From: Pseudomonas entomophila
GTDB lineage: Bacteria > Pseudomonadota > Gammaproteobacteria > Pseudomonadales > Pseudomonadaceae
Reading direction: 5' to 3'
DNA length: 64,000 bases
Assembly: GCF_029478665.1 (NCBI RefSeq)
Contig: NZ_JARPQB010000022.1
Coordinates: 1 to 64,000, forward strand
Part shown: positions 52,690-61,444 of the stretch, in pieces
Layout of the letters: each line of letters opens with the position of its first letter
How positions within the stretch are numbered: the first letter of the stretch is position 1
The notes under the pieces: generated by a model
The model's input: the letters and a program-made list of their open reading frames with translations, nothing else
Told to the model about the DNA's origin: nothing
The model's database searches: none
Position numbers and translations under genes: made by a program

Positions 52690-53559
52690 TCACTCCGCCG
52701 CCTTGACCAACACCACCGGCACAGCCTTGAGCGCACCGTCCAGGTTGCGGTAGCGGGTGTATTCCCCCGACGCCGGCAACAACTGCCCACGCTCCACCAT
52801 CCGCCGCCCGTCGAGCAGGTAGCGCACCGTCTCTGCCTTGCCCTGCTGGGCCGACGGATCCCGGTTCAGGTCTTGCGCGAGCATCCGCATCGACTCGTCG
52901 ATGCAGATCCCCAGCAGCGCATCGACCTTCTGTGCATCCATCCCGCCGTCGTCGATGCATTGCTCGCCGCAGCGACGCACCGACAGGCTCTGCACGTCGA
53001 GGCGCGTGCGGTACAGCACGCTGCCGGCGATGTCCTGCAATTCCACCTGGCTGACCAGCACGAAGCTGCCGCGATCGGGGCTCACCACCACCTTCGGGGC
53101 AATGCGCAGGCTGGCGCTGACCCCGCCCGTGGCGGGGCGCAGCCCGGCGTTGCCGGCCGCCTCGCCGTAGCGCTGCTGGAGCTTGCCGTTGTAGGGATGC
53201 TCGGCCAGTACCACCGCCATCGTCTGCGCCGCCTGCTTGGCATCGCGTTCGGCTTCGCGCTGCAAGGCGGCTTCGCCGACCTGGGTGTTGATCGCACTGG
53301 CCAGCAGCAAGCCGATGGCACCGCCGCCGGTGGTGGCGCTGTGGGCCAGGGACTGGTTGGTCTCGCGCGCTTTCGCGGCGGCCTGGGCGTCGATCATCAG
53401 GCTGGCGTCGATCCAGCCCGCCGACGGCACCTGTATCTCCAACCGAGCGCCGTGCTCGTTCAGGTAGCGCAGCGCCGTCGGGTCGTGGATGTCGGCCGGG
53501 CGCGGTGCCTGCTGGGCGCAGCCCGCCAGCAGCAGGGTCAGCAGCAGCCCGCGTTTCAT
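52690..53559 (-). CDS. Lipoprotein of unknown function
   Basis: The 289-residue product starts MKRGLLLTLLLAGCAQQ with a lipobox (LLAGC, C14). The mature part has a small hydrophobic stretch (GGGAIGLLLASAINTQVG) and a cysteine pair RRCGEQC. I do not recognise the family. Its start overlaps the stop of the next upstream lipoprotein gene by 4 nt, so the two are co-translated and may form an envelope complex. The start at 53559 is set by the signal peptide. Confidence 0.75.
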   Translation of the reverse strand: MKRGLLLTLLLAGCAQQAPRPADIHDPTALRYLNEHGARLEIQVPSAGWIDASLMIDAQAAAKARETNQSLAHSATTGGGAIGLLLASAINTQVGEAALQREAERDAKQAAQTMAVVLAEHPYNGKLQQRYGEAAGNAGLRPATGGVSASLRIAPKVVVSPDRGSFVLVSQVELQDIAGSVLYRTRLDVQSLSVRRCGEQCIDDGGMDAQKVDALLGICIDESMRMLAQDLNRDPSAQQGKAETVRYLLDGRRMVERGQLLPASGEYTRYRNLDGALKAVPVVLVKAAE

Positions 53560-54239
53560 TGCGAGAACGGCGTGACGATCACCTGGCGGCTGCTGTCGAC
53601 CGCCTGGTAGAAGGCGTTGGACAGGTTGCTGTAGGTTGGCTGGTCCCACTCGCCCTGGGCCGGCTGGGTGACCACGAAGGGCTTGAACCAGCGCAGGCGG
53701 CTGTCCTGCACGTCCACCAGGATGCCACGGCCGGCGACCAGCGGGATCGGCGCGCTGGTGGGGACCACGCTGTAGTAGCTGCGGGTGGCGCCGGTGCTGT
53801 CGATGGCCACCAGCAGCAGGCGGTCGATGCCGTAGGTGGCCTTCAGGGCGCTGATGTCACGCTCCATGTAGCCTTCCTTGAACTTGGTTTCCTTGTACTT
53901 GCCCAGGTCGATGCGTTCTTCGATGCGTTTGGTCTTGTAACCCTTGGCTTCGAGCTTGGCGATGATGGCGTCGGGCAGGGTGTTGACGTCGGCCAGGTCC
54001 CAGGTGCTCACATGCTCGCTGAGCTTGCTGTTGACCCCGGTGTTGATCGCCAGGTCCAGGATCCCCTGGTTGCCGGTCAGCATCAGCTTGGGCGGGGTGA
54101 CGGGGGTCATGGCCACGCCGATCACCAGGTCCTTTTCATTCCAGAACTGCTGGTCGAGCTCCACCGGGGGCTGCACATTGGCGCAGCCGGTGAAGATCAG
54201 GCACAGCAGAAGCACCGCACATCCCTGCAAGTAACGCAT
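53556..54239 (-). CDS. Lipoprotein of unknown function, coupled to the preceding one
   Basis: The 227-residue product has the signal peptide MRYLQGCAVLLLCLIFTGCANV with lipobox FTGC (C19). The mature part includes GYKTKRIEERIDLG and GIDRLLLVAIDSTGATRSYY; the layout suggests a surface or periplasmic lipoprotein. No family recognised. It overlaps the downstream lipoprotein gene by 4 nt. An upstream in-frame ATG at 54398 runs through the divergent gene's leader and is rejected. Confidence 0.75.
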   Translation of the reverse strand: MRYLQGCAVLLLCLIFTGCANVQPPVELDQQFWNEKDLVIGVAMTPVTPPKLMLTGNQGILDLAINTGVNSKLSEHVSTWDLADVNTLPDAIIAKLEAKGYKTKRIEERIDLGKYKETKFKEGYMERDISALKATYGIDRLLLVAIDSTGATRSYYSVVPTSAPIPLVAGRGILVDVQDSRLRWFKPFVVTQPAQGEWDQPTYSNLSNAFYQAVDSSRQVIVTPFSQ

Positions 54240-54409
54240 CGGACAATATTCCTTGAGTATTGGAGACTCGCTGTATCGGCCTGTGCCCGGCAAGCATGAT
54301 GGCAATAGGACATTATTTTTCGACATGGCATCATGCCGGCCCGCGCATGCCCTCCATGCCTGGTGCAGCAAGCACCGAGGCCAGGGGGCGCGAATCACAG
54401 GAAGCGAAT

Positions 54410-54745
54410 ATGAAAAGGAACATCTGCCTGGCTGTCACCCTGTCCATGGCCTCGGCCGCCAGCACCGTTCAGGCTGAAGAACACGCCATCGCCGGGGCGG
54501 GCGCGATCTCGTGCGAGCGGTTCCTGAACGCGCAGACCCAGGACAAGACCACCAGCCTGGCCACTATCCTGTGGCTGCAGGGCTTCCTCAGCGGCGTCAA
54601 CATGCAGCGCAACCTCGACCTGAAAATACCGTTGCAGGCCCTGCCGGAACCTCCTGAAATCAAGGCGTTCACCGTGGACTACTGCACCAGGAACCCCGAC
54701 AAGAGTGTCTTCGAAGCGGCCATGTGGCTGTCCCTGAAGATCTAG
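54410..54745 (+). CDS. Small secreted protein with Rap1a/HdeA-like features
   Basis: The 111-residue protein has a cleavable signal peptide ending about AASTVQA and the mature body SCERFLNAQ ... WLQGFLSGVN ... DYCTRNPDKS with two cysteines, the pattern of small periplasmic proteins related to Rap1a/Tai immunity or HdeA-like families. No T6SS effector is next to it, so an immunity role is not supported. The start at 54410 is set by the signal peptide. It converges on the MetF-like gene. Confidence 0.68.
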   Translation: MKRNICLAVTLSMASAASTVQAEEHAIAGAGAISCERFLNAQTQDKTTSLATILWLQGFLSGVNMQRNLDLKIPLQALPEPPEIKAFTVDYCTRNPDKSVFEAAMWLSLKI

Positions 54746-54754
54746 CGTGCCCGC

Positions 54755-56236
54755 TTATTCGGTGAGTTCGGGCGTGGCGTTCACCTGGGGGGCAGGGGCG
54801 AGCGTCGTGTCGAACCACAGGGGCCACGAGCTGCGATGCCGGTTCTCCACTTGTACACAGGGGATCAGGCGCTCGGTCAGTACATCGGTCCGGCCCACGC
54901 TCACCGCCAGCCGATACTTGGCACTGTGCACGCACTCCCGGTCGCCAAACTCGCAACGGTCCAGGCTCGTGCCGCCGCAGGGGCCGTTCGCCAGGCCTTT
55001 GGGGCAGGTCTCGGGGCAGGTGTAGAGCGTGTCTTCCAGCCGGCAACTGCCGCAGGTGTCGCAGCCCACCATCGGGCGTTTGATGCGCCGCTCCAGTTGA
55101 TGCAGCCAGTGCGCCGCCGTGGGGTTGGCCCACAGCGGCCGGGTCACGGCCCAACCGAAAGCCTTGCTCAAGGCTGTGGTGCGGCTGAACAGCTGATGGT
55201 GCATCGCGGACAGCAGGTGGTAGCGGGCCTTTTCCTTGTTCGATGCGTTGATCTGCCGTTGGCCAAGGCGCCAGGCATGCCCGGGTGGATGGAAGGTGAC
55301 CGGTGCCAGGCCAGGTTCCTGCCAGGCCGCTTGCCAGGCCGGGGCCCAGTCTTGCAGCGAGGTGAACTGCGGTTGCAGTGTGTCGATGGCCTGTTCCAGC
55401 GCTTCGAACTGCGCCACCTCATGGATGCCGGACAGGTGCACGCCGGCATAGCCCATCAATTTCAGGCCGATCACCTGCAAGGCCAGGCGATGGTTGGCGC
55501 GCTCCTTGGCGTATGTCTTGGACACCGCCGTTTCGGCGGCCAGCAGCGCGCGCATCGACGGCGTGACGGTCACCCCGGCGACGTGATCGAGCATCCCGGC
55601 GCGGCCTTCGGTCAGGGCCATGATGCAGGCCATCAGCGGTTTGGGTTGTGGCTGGCGCTGCATCCAGTCGAAGGCTTCCTGGTGTTTCGCAAAGTCGAAA
55701 CCGAGTTGCAGGATGAACAGGTCGGCGCCGGCGGCGAGCTTCTTTTCGGCTTTGCAGTACTGCGCGCCGCCCTCGGCCTCCTGGTACTTGAACGGGTTTA
55801 GCGCGGCGGCCAGCAGCCAGTGTGGCCGCGCTTGGCGGACGATCTGCAGGGCGGCGACGGACTCCAGGTAGCGCACCGGCCGCTCGCCCGGATTGTGGCC
55901 GGGCAGGCGGTCGCCGGTCAGCAGCAGGAGCTGGTCGAGGCCGGCGGCGTCCATGCGCTGCAACTGGGCCAGCAGGTCGCGGCGTTCGCGGTCCTTGCCG
56001 GAGAAGTGCAGCAGGGCGGGGACGGGGTTCGCGAGGCTGCTGAAGGCCTCCAGTGGCGACATGTCCAGGGCACTGCCGACGCGGTCGCCGATGGCCACGG
56101 TCAGCGGCCAGCCGCACAGCCGGGTGCGGGCCATGAGGGTTTCGAGGGTGGCGAAACGCTCGGCAGCGGGCTTGGGGACGAATTCCAGGATGCAGGCGAA
56201 GGCGTTGGCGTCCAGGGTCGTTTTCAGCAGGCTCAT
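54755..56236 (-). CDS. MetF-like methylenetetrahydrofolate reductase with C-terminal zinc domain
   Basis: This 493-residue protein has an N-terminal MTHFR-type barrel (LEFVPKPAAERFATLE and FILQLGFDFAKHQ are barrel signatures) and a C-terminal cysteine-rich MTHFR_C domain (CDTCGSCRLEDTLYTCPETC, then PCGG and CEFGDREC). The reduced folate would feed methionine synthesis, and it is divergent from metE. It is not the canonical MetF. The start at 56236 is preferred; an in-frame ATG at 56338 with AGAGGACC upstream would add 34 low-complexity residues. Confidence 0.85.
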   Translation of the reverse strand: MSLLKTTLDANAFACILEFVPKPAAERFATLETLMARTRLCGWPLTVAIGDRVGSALDMSPLEAFSSLANPVPALLHFSGKDRERRDLLAQLQRMDAAGLDQLLLLTGDRLPGHNPGERPVRYLESVAALQIVRQARPHWLLAAALNPFKYQEAEGGAQYCKAEKKLAAGADLFILQLGFDFAKHQEAFDWMQRQPQPKPLMACIMALTEGRAGMLDHVAGVTVTPSMRALLAAETAVSKTYAKERANHRLALQVIGLKLMGYAGVHLSGIHEVAQFEALEQAIDTLQPQFTSLQDWAPAWQAAWQEPGLAPVTFHPPGHAWRLGQRQINASNKEKARYHLLSAMHHQLFSRTTALSKAFGWAVTRPLWANPTAAHWLHQLERRIKRPMVGCDTCGSCRLEDTLYTCPETCPKGLANGPCGGTSLDRCEFGDRECVHSAKYRLAVSVGRTDVLTERLIPCVQVENRHRSSWPLWFDTTLAPAPQVNATPELTE

Positions 56237-56346
56237 GGGGGGCGGGCTACCGGGTTGGGGCAGGGTGGCAGTGTGCAACAGGTTGGCTGCCGGGGCATGC
56301 CTGTTTGCGCGGGGGAGTGTGCTGATCGAGACATCCATAAGGTCCT

Positions 56347-56433
56347 CTGTAGGAGCGGCTTTAGCCGCGATGCAGGCGACGCGGTACCAGGCACCCGCTT
56401 CGCGGGTGATCGCGGCTGAAGCCGCTCCTACAG
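56347..56433. repeat. REP-type inverted pair
   Basis: TGTAGGAGCGGCTTTAGCCGCG and CGCGGCTGAAGCCGCTCCTACA flank GGTACCAGGCACCCGCTTCG, in the divergent gap between the MetF-like gene and metE. Confidence 0.83.
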
Positions 56434-56460
56434 GGATCTCCGTCGAATCATGAATAAATC

Positions 56461-56489
56461 TTGAGTTGATCTCAAATTTTATGAGTTTG
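56461..56489 (+). promoter_or_regulatory. LysR-type (MetR-like) palindrome upstream of metE
   Basis: TTGAG-TTGAT-CTCAA (56461-56475) is a perfect T-N11-A palindrome; a second symmetry, CTCA...TGAG (56471-56485), overlaps it. It lies about 75 nt before the metE start. MetR, a LysR-type regulator, activates metE in enterobacteria; the site is inferred from symmetry and position. Confidence 0.55.
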
Positions 56490-56551
56490 TTTCACTTTTC
56501 CCCTGCACCCAGAATTCCCTCATTCACTTTTAAGGATCGAGGGACGACAAC

Positions 56552-58840
56552 ATGGCACTGGCACACAACCTGGGGTTTCCGCGCATCGGCCGCGACCGTG
56601 AGCTGAAGAAAGCCCAGGAGGCGTTCTGGAAGGGCGAACTGGACGAAGCCGGCCTGCGTGCCGTGGGCCGTGGCTTGCGCGCCGCGCATTGGCAGGCGCA
56701 AAAGGCCGCCGGCATCGAGCTGCTGCCGGTGGGCGACTTCGCCTGGTACGACCAGGTACTCACCCACTCGCTGACGTTCGGTGTGATCCCGGAGCGCTTC
56801 CGTGCCAAGGACGGTGCCCGGCCGACCCTGCAAACCTTGTTCGCCATGGCCCGGGGCGTAAGTGACAGCTGCTGCGGTGGCGCCCACGCCCAGGAAATGA
56901 CCAAGTGGTTCGACACCAACTACCACTACCTGGTCCCCGAATTCATCGCCGACCAGCAGTTCGCCCTGAGCTGGGAGCAACTGTTCGAAGAGGTCGAGGA
57001 AGCCAAGGCCCTGGGCCACGCGGTCAAGCCGGTGCTGATCGGCCCGCTGACCTACCTGTGGCTGGGCAAGACCAAGGGCGCCGACTTCGACAAGCTGGAG
57101 CTGCTCGACCGCCTGTTGCCGCTGTACGACCAGATCCTCAACCGCCTGTCCGCCCAGGGTGTGGAATGGGTGCAGATCGACGAGCCGATCCTCGCCCTCG
57201 ACCTGCCGCAGGACTGGAAGAACGCCTACGAGCGCGTCTACAACATCCTCCAGCGCGCCCCGCTGAAAAAATTGATCGCCACCTACTTCGGCGGCCTGGA
57301 AGACAACCTCGGCCTGGCTGCCAACCTGCCGGTCGATGGCCTGCATATCGACCTGGTGCGCGCCCCGGACCAGTACCCCACCATCCTCGACCGCCTGCCG
57401 GCCTACAAGGTGCTGTCGCTGGGCGTGGTCAACGGTCGCAACGTCTGGCGTTGCGACCTGGAGAAGGCGCTGGAGGTGCTGCGCCATGCCCACGAGCGCC
57501 TGGGCGACCGCCTGTGGGTGGCGCCGTCGTGCTCGCTGCTGCACAGCCCGGTGGACCTGGAGCGTGAAGACAAGCTCGATGACGAACTGAAGAGCTGGCT
57601 GGCCTTCGCCGTGCAGAAGTGCCAGGAAGTGGCGCTGCTGACCAAGGCGCTCAACCAGCCCGAGGCGGCCGATGTCGTCGAGGCGCTGGCGCAGAGCCGC
57701 GCCGTGCAGCATGCCCGCGCCACCTCGCCGCGCATTCACAAGCCGGCGGTGCAGGCCCGTGTCGCGGCGATCAAGCCCGCCGACAGCCAGCGCGTGTCCG
57801 CGTTCGAGCAGCGCATCGCCAAGCAGCGTGCCGGCCTGGGCCTGCCGGCGTTTCCGACCACCACCATCGGCTCGTTCCCGCAGACTTCGGCGATCCGCCT
57901 GGCGCGTCAGTCGTTCAAGCAGGGCAAGCTGACCGAAGCGGACTACGTCGAGGCCATGCACAGCGAGATCCGCCACGCGGTGCAGATCCAGGAGAACCTG
58001 GGCCTGGACGTACTGGTACACGGCGAGGCCGAGCGCAACGACATGGTCGAGTACTTCGCCGAGCAACTGGACGGCTATGTGTTCACCCGCTTTGGTTGGG
58101 TGCAGAGCTACGGTTCGCGCTGCGTGAAACCGGCGGTGATCTTCGGTGACCTGAGCCGCCCGAAAGCCATGACCGTGGCGTGGATCAAGTACGCCCAGGG
58201 CCTGACCCGCAAGGTGATGAAGGGCATGCTGACGGGCCCGGTGACCATGCTGATGTGGTCCTTCCCCCGCGAGGACGTGACCCGCGAGGTGCAGGCCCGC
58301 CAGCTGGCGCTGGCGATCCGCGACGAGGTGGTGGACCTGGAAGCCGCCGGCATCAAGATCGTGCAGATCGACGAGGCCGCCTTCCGCGAAGGCCTGCCGC
58401 TGCGTCGCAGTGCCTGGCCGCATTACCTGGAATGGGCGACCGAGGCGTTCCGCCTGTGTGCCTCGGGCGTGCGTGACGAAACGCAGATCCACACCCACAT
58501 GTGCTACAGCGAATTCAACGATGTGATCGAGTCGATCGCGGCGATGGATGCCGATGTGATCACCATCGAGACCTCGCGTTCGGACATGGAACTGCTGGAA
58601 GCGTTCGAGCGGTTCGACTACCCGAACGAGATTGGCCCGGGCGTGTATGACATCCACTCGCCGCGGGTACCGGCGAAGGAAGAGATGGTCAAGTTGCTGC
58701 GCAAGGCGGCCCAGCGTATTCCAGCCGAGCGGTTGTGGGTGAATCCGGATTGCGGCTTGAAGACCCGTGCCTGGCCGGAGACCGAGGCGGCGTTGGTGAA
58801 CATGGTCGCCGCCGCCCGTGAGTTGCGCGCCACGGTTTGA
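56552..58840 (+). CDS. metE: Cobalamin-independent methionine synthase
   Basis: The 762-residue enzyme methylates homocysteine from 5-methyltetrahydropteroyl-triglutamate. The N-terminal start [31 protein letters not shown], the C-terminal [10 protein letters not shown] and the zinc-binding HTHMCYSEF and NPDCGLKTR are all present. Length is typical. A LysR-type palindrome is in front and a divergent MetF-like gene beyond it, so one-carbon supply and use are next to each other. Confidence 0.97.
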   Translation: MALAHNLGFPRIGRDRELKKAQEAFWKGELDEAGLRAVGRGLRAAHWQAQKAAGIELLPVGDFAWYDQVLTHSLTFGVIPERFRAKDGARPTLQTLFAMARGVSDSCCGGAHAQEMTKWFDTNYHYLVPEFIADQQFALSWEQLFEEVEEAKALGHAVKPVLIGPLTYLWLGKTKGADFDKLELLDRLLPLYDQILNRLSAQGVEWVQIDEPILALDLPQDWKNAYERVYNILQRAPLKKLIATYFGGLEDNLGLAANLPVDGLHIDLVRAPDQYPTILDRLPAYKVLSLGVVNGRNVWRCDLEKALEVLRHAHERLGDRLWVAPSCSLLHSPVDLEREDKLDDELKSWLAFAVQKCQEVALLTKALNQPEAADVVEALAQSRAVQHARATSPRIHKPAVQARVAAIKPADSQRVSAFEQRIAKQRAGLGLPAFPTTTIGSFPQTSAIRLARQSFKQGKLTEADYVEAMHSEIRHAVQIQENLGLDVLVHGEAERNDMVEYFAEQLDGYVFTRFGWVQSYGSRCVKPAVIFGDLSRPKAMTVAWIKYAQGLTRKVMKGMLTGPVTMLMWSFPREDVTREVQARQLALAIRDEVVDLEAAGIKIVQIDEAAFREGLPLRRSAWPHYLEWATEAFRLCASGVRDETQIHTHMCYSEFNDVIESIAAMDADVITIETSRSDMELLEAFERFDYPNEIGPGVYDIHSPRVPAKEEMVKLLRKAAQRIPAERLWVNPDCGLKTRAWPETEAALVNMVAAARELRATV

Positions 58841-58848
58841 TGACCTTT

Positions 58849-58952
58849 GGGGGCGCCATGCGCCCCTTTCGCGGCACAAGGCCGCTCCTACAGGGGATCG
58901 CGGTCGTCTGTAGGAGCGGCCTTGTGCCGCGAAAGGGCTGCATGGCAGCCCC
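58849..58952. repeat. REP-type inverted pair
   Basis: GCGGCACAAGGCCGCTCC and GGAGCGGCCTTGTGCCGC face each other around CTACAGGGGATCGCGGTC, after metE. Confidence 0.84.
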
Positions 58953-59002
58953 GGGATCGTTCAGGCACCATCGTACTTTCGACTGTGACCAGAGCCTCGG
59001 CC

Positions 59003-59527
59003 ATGAAATCCATCCACCTCACCCTCATCTGTCACGCCCGCACCGAGGCGCAACGGGTGGGGCGCTTTGCACTCGACGACGATCCGCTTCGCGATCCACC
59101 GTCCCCTCCCATCGAACTGGCCACAACCCCCCGTTGCCTTTGCGCACCAGAGCTGCGCGCCCGCGAGACCGCCGAGGGCCTGGCCGCGACCATCGATGAA
59201 GGCCTGCGCGATTGTGACCTGGGCACCTGGAAAGGCCTGCCGCTCAAGCAACTGGACGAGCGCGAGCTTCAGGCTTGGCTGGCCGACCCGCATGCCACGC
59301 CCCATGGCGGTGAACCGATTGCCGCCCTGTGCCAGCGTGTCGCGCGGTGGATGGACGGCGCCCTGGGCGAGGGGGAATGGATCGCTGTCAGCCATCCCTT
59401 CGTCATCCGCGCCGCGATGCTGCATGCGCTGAGTGCGCCTTTCGAGTCGTTCCATCGCATCGACGTGCCGCCGCTGGCGCGTGTGCGCTTGAGCCATTAC
59501 GGCCAATGGCGGCTGCAGTTGGTGTAG
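59003..59527 (+). CDS. Histidine-phosphatase-family protein with altered RHG motif
   Basis: This 174-residue protein has the branch-1 phosphatase order: N-terminal LICHARTEAQR where the catalytic RHG motif is expected, ELRARETAEGL, LRDCDLGTWKG and the second histidine in AVSHPFVIRAA. In active members the first motif is RHGxT; here R is replaced by C and G by A, so phosphatase activity is doubtful. The start at 59003 is fixed by MKSIHLTLICHA; the 52 upstream in-frame codons pass through the REP. Confidence 0.82.
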   Translation: MKSIHLTLICHARTEAQRVGRFALDDDPLRDPPSPPIELATTPRCLCAPELRARETAEGLAATIDEGLRDCDLGTWKGLPLKQLDERELQAWLADPHATPHGGEPIAALCQRVARWMDGALGEGEWIAVSHPFVIRAAMLHALSAPFESFHRIDVPPLARVRLSHYGQWRLQLV

Positions 59528-59603
59528 GAGCCAGCCTTGCTGGCGATGGGTTCGACGCCGATTTCAGGGTGGGCCGGTTCGCCAGCAAGGCTGGCTCCTA
59601 CAG
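59523..59603. repeat. REP-type inverted pair
   Basis: TGTAGGAGCCAGCCTTGCTGGCG and CGCCAGCAAGGCTGGCTCCTACA are reverse complements, between two convergent genes. It overlaps the last bases of the phosphatase-like gene, and its right end reaches the stop region of the transporter gene. Confidence 0.85.
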
Positions 59604-60566
59604 CTGCGCGGGGGCACGTACCAGCGCCGGCACGGCGCGGACATAGACCAGCTCGCTTACCAACTCCACCAGCGTCTGGGTGATCACCGCCGCCGCCGCC
59701 AATGCCCGGATCGGCTCAGGCAATGCCAACGCCAGCGGCAGCACCACCAGCGAGTTGCGCGTGGCGGCACTGAAGGTCACCGCCCGGGCCGCGCCGGTGG
59801 GCAACTTGAACAGCCGCGCCGCGACCACCCCGAGCACCGGCGCCAGCAGGGCGAAGCCGACATACACCGGCACCACCGGCAGCAGGTCGTCCAGCCGGCT
59901 GGCCACCACGCCGATCTGCGAACCGATCACCGCGATCAGCACCAGCGCCATGGCCGGTACCGGCAGCCAGGCCCAGGTGTCGTTCCATTTCGAAACCAAC
60001 ACCGAGCGCCGCGCGCCGGCGCTGGTGGCGACCGCCAGCAACAGCGGCAGCACGATCAACAGGACGAAGGCCTCGACGAAGGGCGCCACCGAGATGTCCA
60101 CGCTGCTGGTGCCACCGAGCATCAGCGCCAGATACAACGGCAGCAACGCCAGTTGCACCAGCAGCAGCACCGGCGTGGCGGCGAGGGTCAGGCGCGAGTC
60201 GCCTTTACCGATATGGGTGAACACCACCACGTAGTCGATGCACGGCGTCAGCAGCACCAGCAGGGCACCGACCAGCACGGCGGGGTGCTCGACCAGCCCG
60301 CGAGTCCCAGCCCACACCAGCAGCGGCACCAGCACGAAGTTGGCCAGCAGCAACGCGCCCATGAAGCGTCGGTTGCCCAGGCCCGCGCGCAGGTCGAGGA
60401 AGGGGATCTGCAGGAACATCGCGTACATCAGCACGGCGATGGCCGGGGTCACCAGCGCCTCCAGTGGCTGGGCAACGCCCGGCGCAAGCAGGCCGATGGC
60501 GGCGGCGAGCGCCACGGCAATGAAATAAAGGGGGATCTGATTGCGTTCGAGTTGATCTCTGTCCAC
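59598..60566 (-). CDS. ACR3/BASS-family transporter (arsenite-type or bile-acid:sodium-type)
   Basis: The 322-residue protein has about ten membrane segments and the family motifs FVLVPLLVWAG and LLTPCIDYVVVFTHIGKGD, where the cysteine in TPCIDY is the position required in arsenite exporters of the ACR3 type. Thus it probably exports arsenite, but no arsR or arsC gene is next to it, and a BASS-type organic-anion role remains possible. The end overlaps the REP pair. It is divergent from the SDR gene. Confidence 0.82.
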   Translation of the reverse strand: MDRDQLERNQIPLYFIAVALAAAIGLLAPGVAQPLEALVTPAIAVLMYAMFLQIPFLDLRAGLGNRRFMGALLLANFVLVPLLVWAGTRGLVEHPAVLVGALLVLLTPCIDYVVVFTHIGKGDSRLTLAATPVLLLVQLALLPLYLALMLGGTSSVDISVAPFVEAFVLLIVLPLLLAVATSAGARRSVLVSKWNDTWAWLPVPAMALVLIAVIGSQIGVVASRLDDLLPVVPVYVGFALLAPVLGVVAARLFKLPTGAARAVTFSAATRNSLVVLPLALALPEPIRALAAAAVITQTLVELVSELVYVRAVPALVRAPAQL

Positions 60567-60641
60567 GGATGCCTGGTTTTTCCGACTGAATTGCTAGGTG
60601 GGGCAGGGTACTATCTGGCGCAGTCCATAGGGAGCAATTCG

Positions 60642-61349
60642 ATGCGAATTCTAGTGGTAGGTGCGAGCAAGGGATTGGGTAGGGCACTGGTCGAGGGCCT
60701 GGGTGACGCGGGCGATACGCTGATAGGCGTGTCGCGCACCCGACCGGCGTCGTTGCCGGGCACGGTGCACTGGGTCGAGGCAGACCTTGGCCAGCCGCGC
60801 CAGGCTGCGGCGGTCATCCATGAGGCGGTGGCCGACGGCGGGCTGGATGTGCTGGTGTACAACGTCGGCATCTGGGAAGAGCGGGCCTTCGAGGAAGGCT
60901 ACAGCTTCCTCGACGATGACGAGGGGCAGATCGAGCGCATGGTGGGCACCAACATCACCGCGCCGCTGCTGCTGATCAAGCGCCTGCTGCCGGTGCTGCT
61001 CAAGAGCGAGCGGCCACGGATCATCCTCACTGGCTCCACGTCGGGCCTGCCTGGCAGTGGTCGGCCTGAAGTCACCTTCGGCGCCAGCAAGTTCGGCCTG
61101 CGCGGCATCGCCGAGACACTGCGCGAAGGCTTCCGCGAGCAGGGCCTTGGCGTGAGTTGCCTGAACCTCGGTTACCTGAACACCGAGGATGGGCTGGACG
61201 TGCCGCTGGCCGAGGCCGAGCAGCGCGGCGAGGGTTCGTTGATCCCGCTGCATGATGTGGTGCAGGTGTGCCGGATGATGTTGAGCCTGTCGGCGGCCAG
61301 CTACGTGCGTGACATCACCCTGCCGGCGCTGCGGGATGAGCGCTTCTGA
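60642..61349 (+). CDS. Short-chain dehydrogenase/reductase
   Basis: This 235-residue protein has the N-terminal cofactor motif VGASKGLGRAL (G-x3-GxG) and YNVGIW in the NNAG position. The usual YxxxK is changed: after the STSG serine the sequence runs TFGASKFGLRG, with phenylalanine where tyrosine is expected. Activity may thus be altered. GGGAGCAATTCG precedes the ATG at 60642. The substrate cannot be predicted. Confidence 0.83.
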   Translation: MRILVVGASKGLGRALVEGLGDAGDTLIGVSRTRPASLPGTVHWVEADLGQPRQAAAVIHEAVADGGLDVLVYNVGIWEERAFEEGYSFLDDDEGQIERMVGTNITAPLLLIKRLLPVLLKSERPRIILTGSTSGLPGSGRPEVTFGASKFGLRGIAETLREGFREQGLGVSCLNLGYLNTEDGLDVPLAEAEQRGEGSLIPLHDVVQVCRMMLSLSAASYVRDITLPALRDERF

Positions 61350-61370
61350 TATGCGCTGACGGCGGGTGGC

Positions 61371-61440
61371 CCATTCGCCGGCAAGGCCGGCTCCTACCGG
61401 TATCGTGTAGACCCCCGTAGGAGCCGGCTTGCCGGCGAAC
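61371..61440. repeat. REP-type inverted pair
   Basis: TTCGCCGGCAAGGCCGGCTCC and GGAGCCGGCTTGCCGGCGAA are reverse complements apart from one base, between convergent genes. Confidence 0.85.
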
Positions 61441-61444
61441 CGGA

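Noticed and set aside
54410-54745. Small secreted protein considered as a T6SS immunity protein
   Set aside because: No effector, VgrG or PAAR gene lies nearby; the resemblance is only in the cysteine and hydrophobic pattern.
56492-58879. Minus-strand frame of 795 codons opposite metE
   Set aside because: Antisense shadow; it also runs through the metE promoter and a REP.
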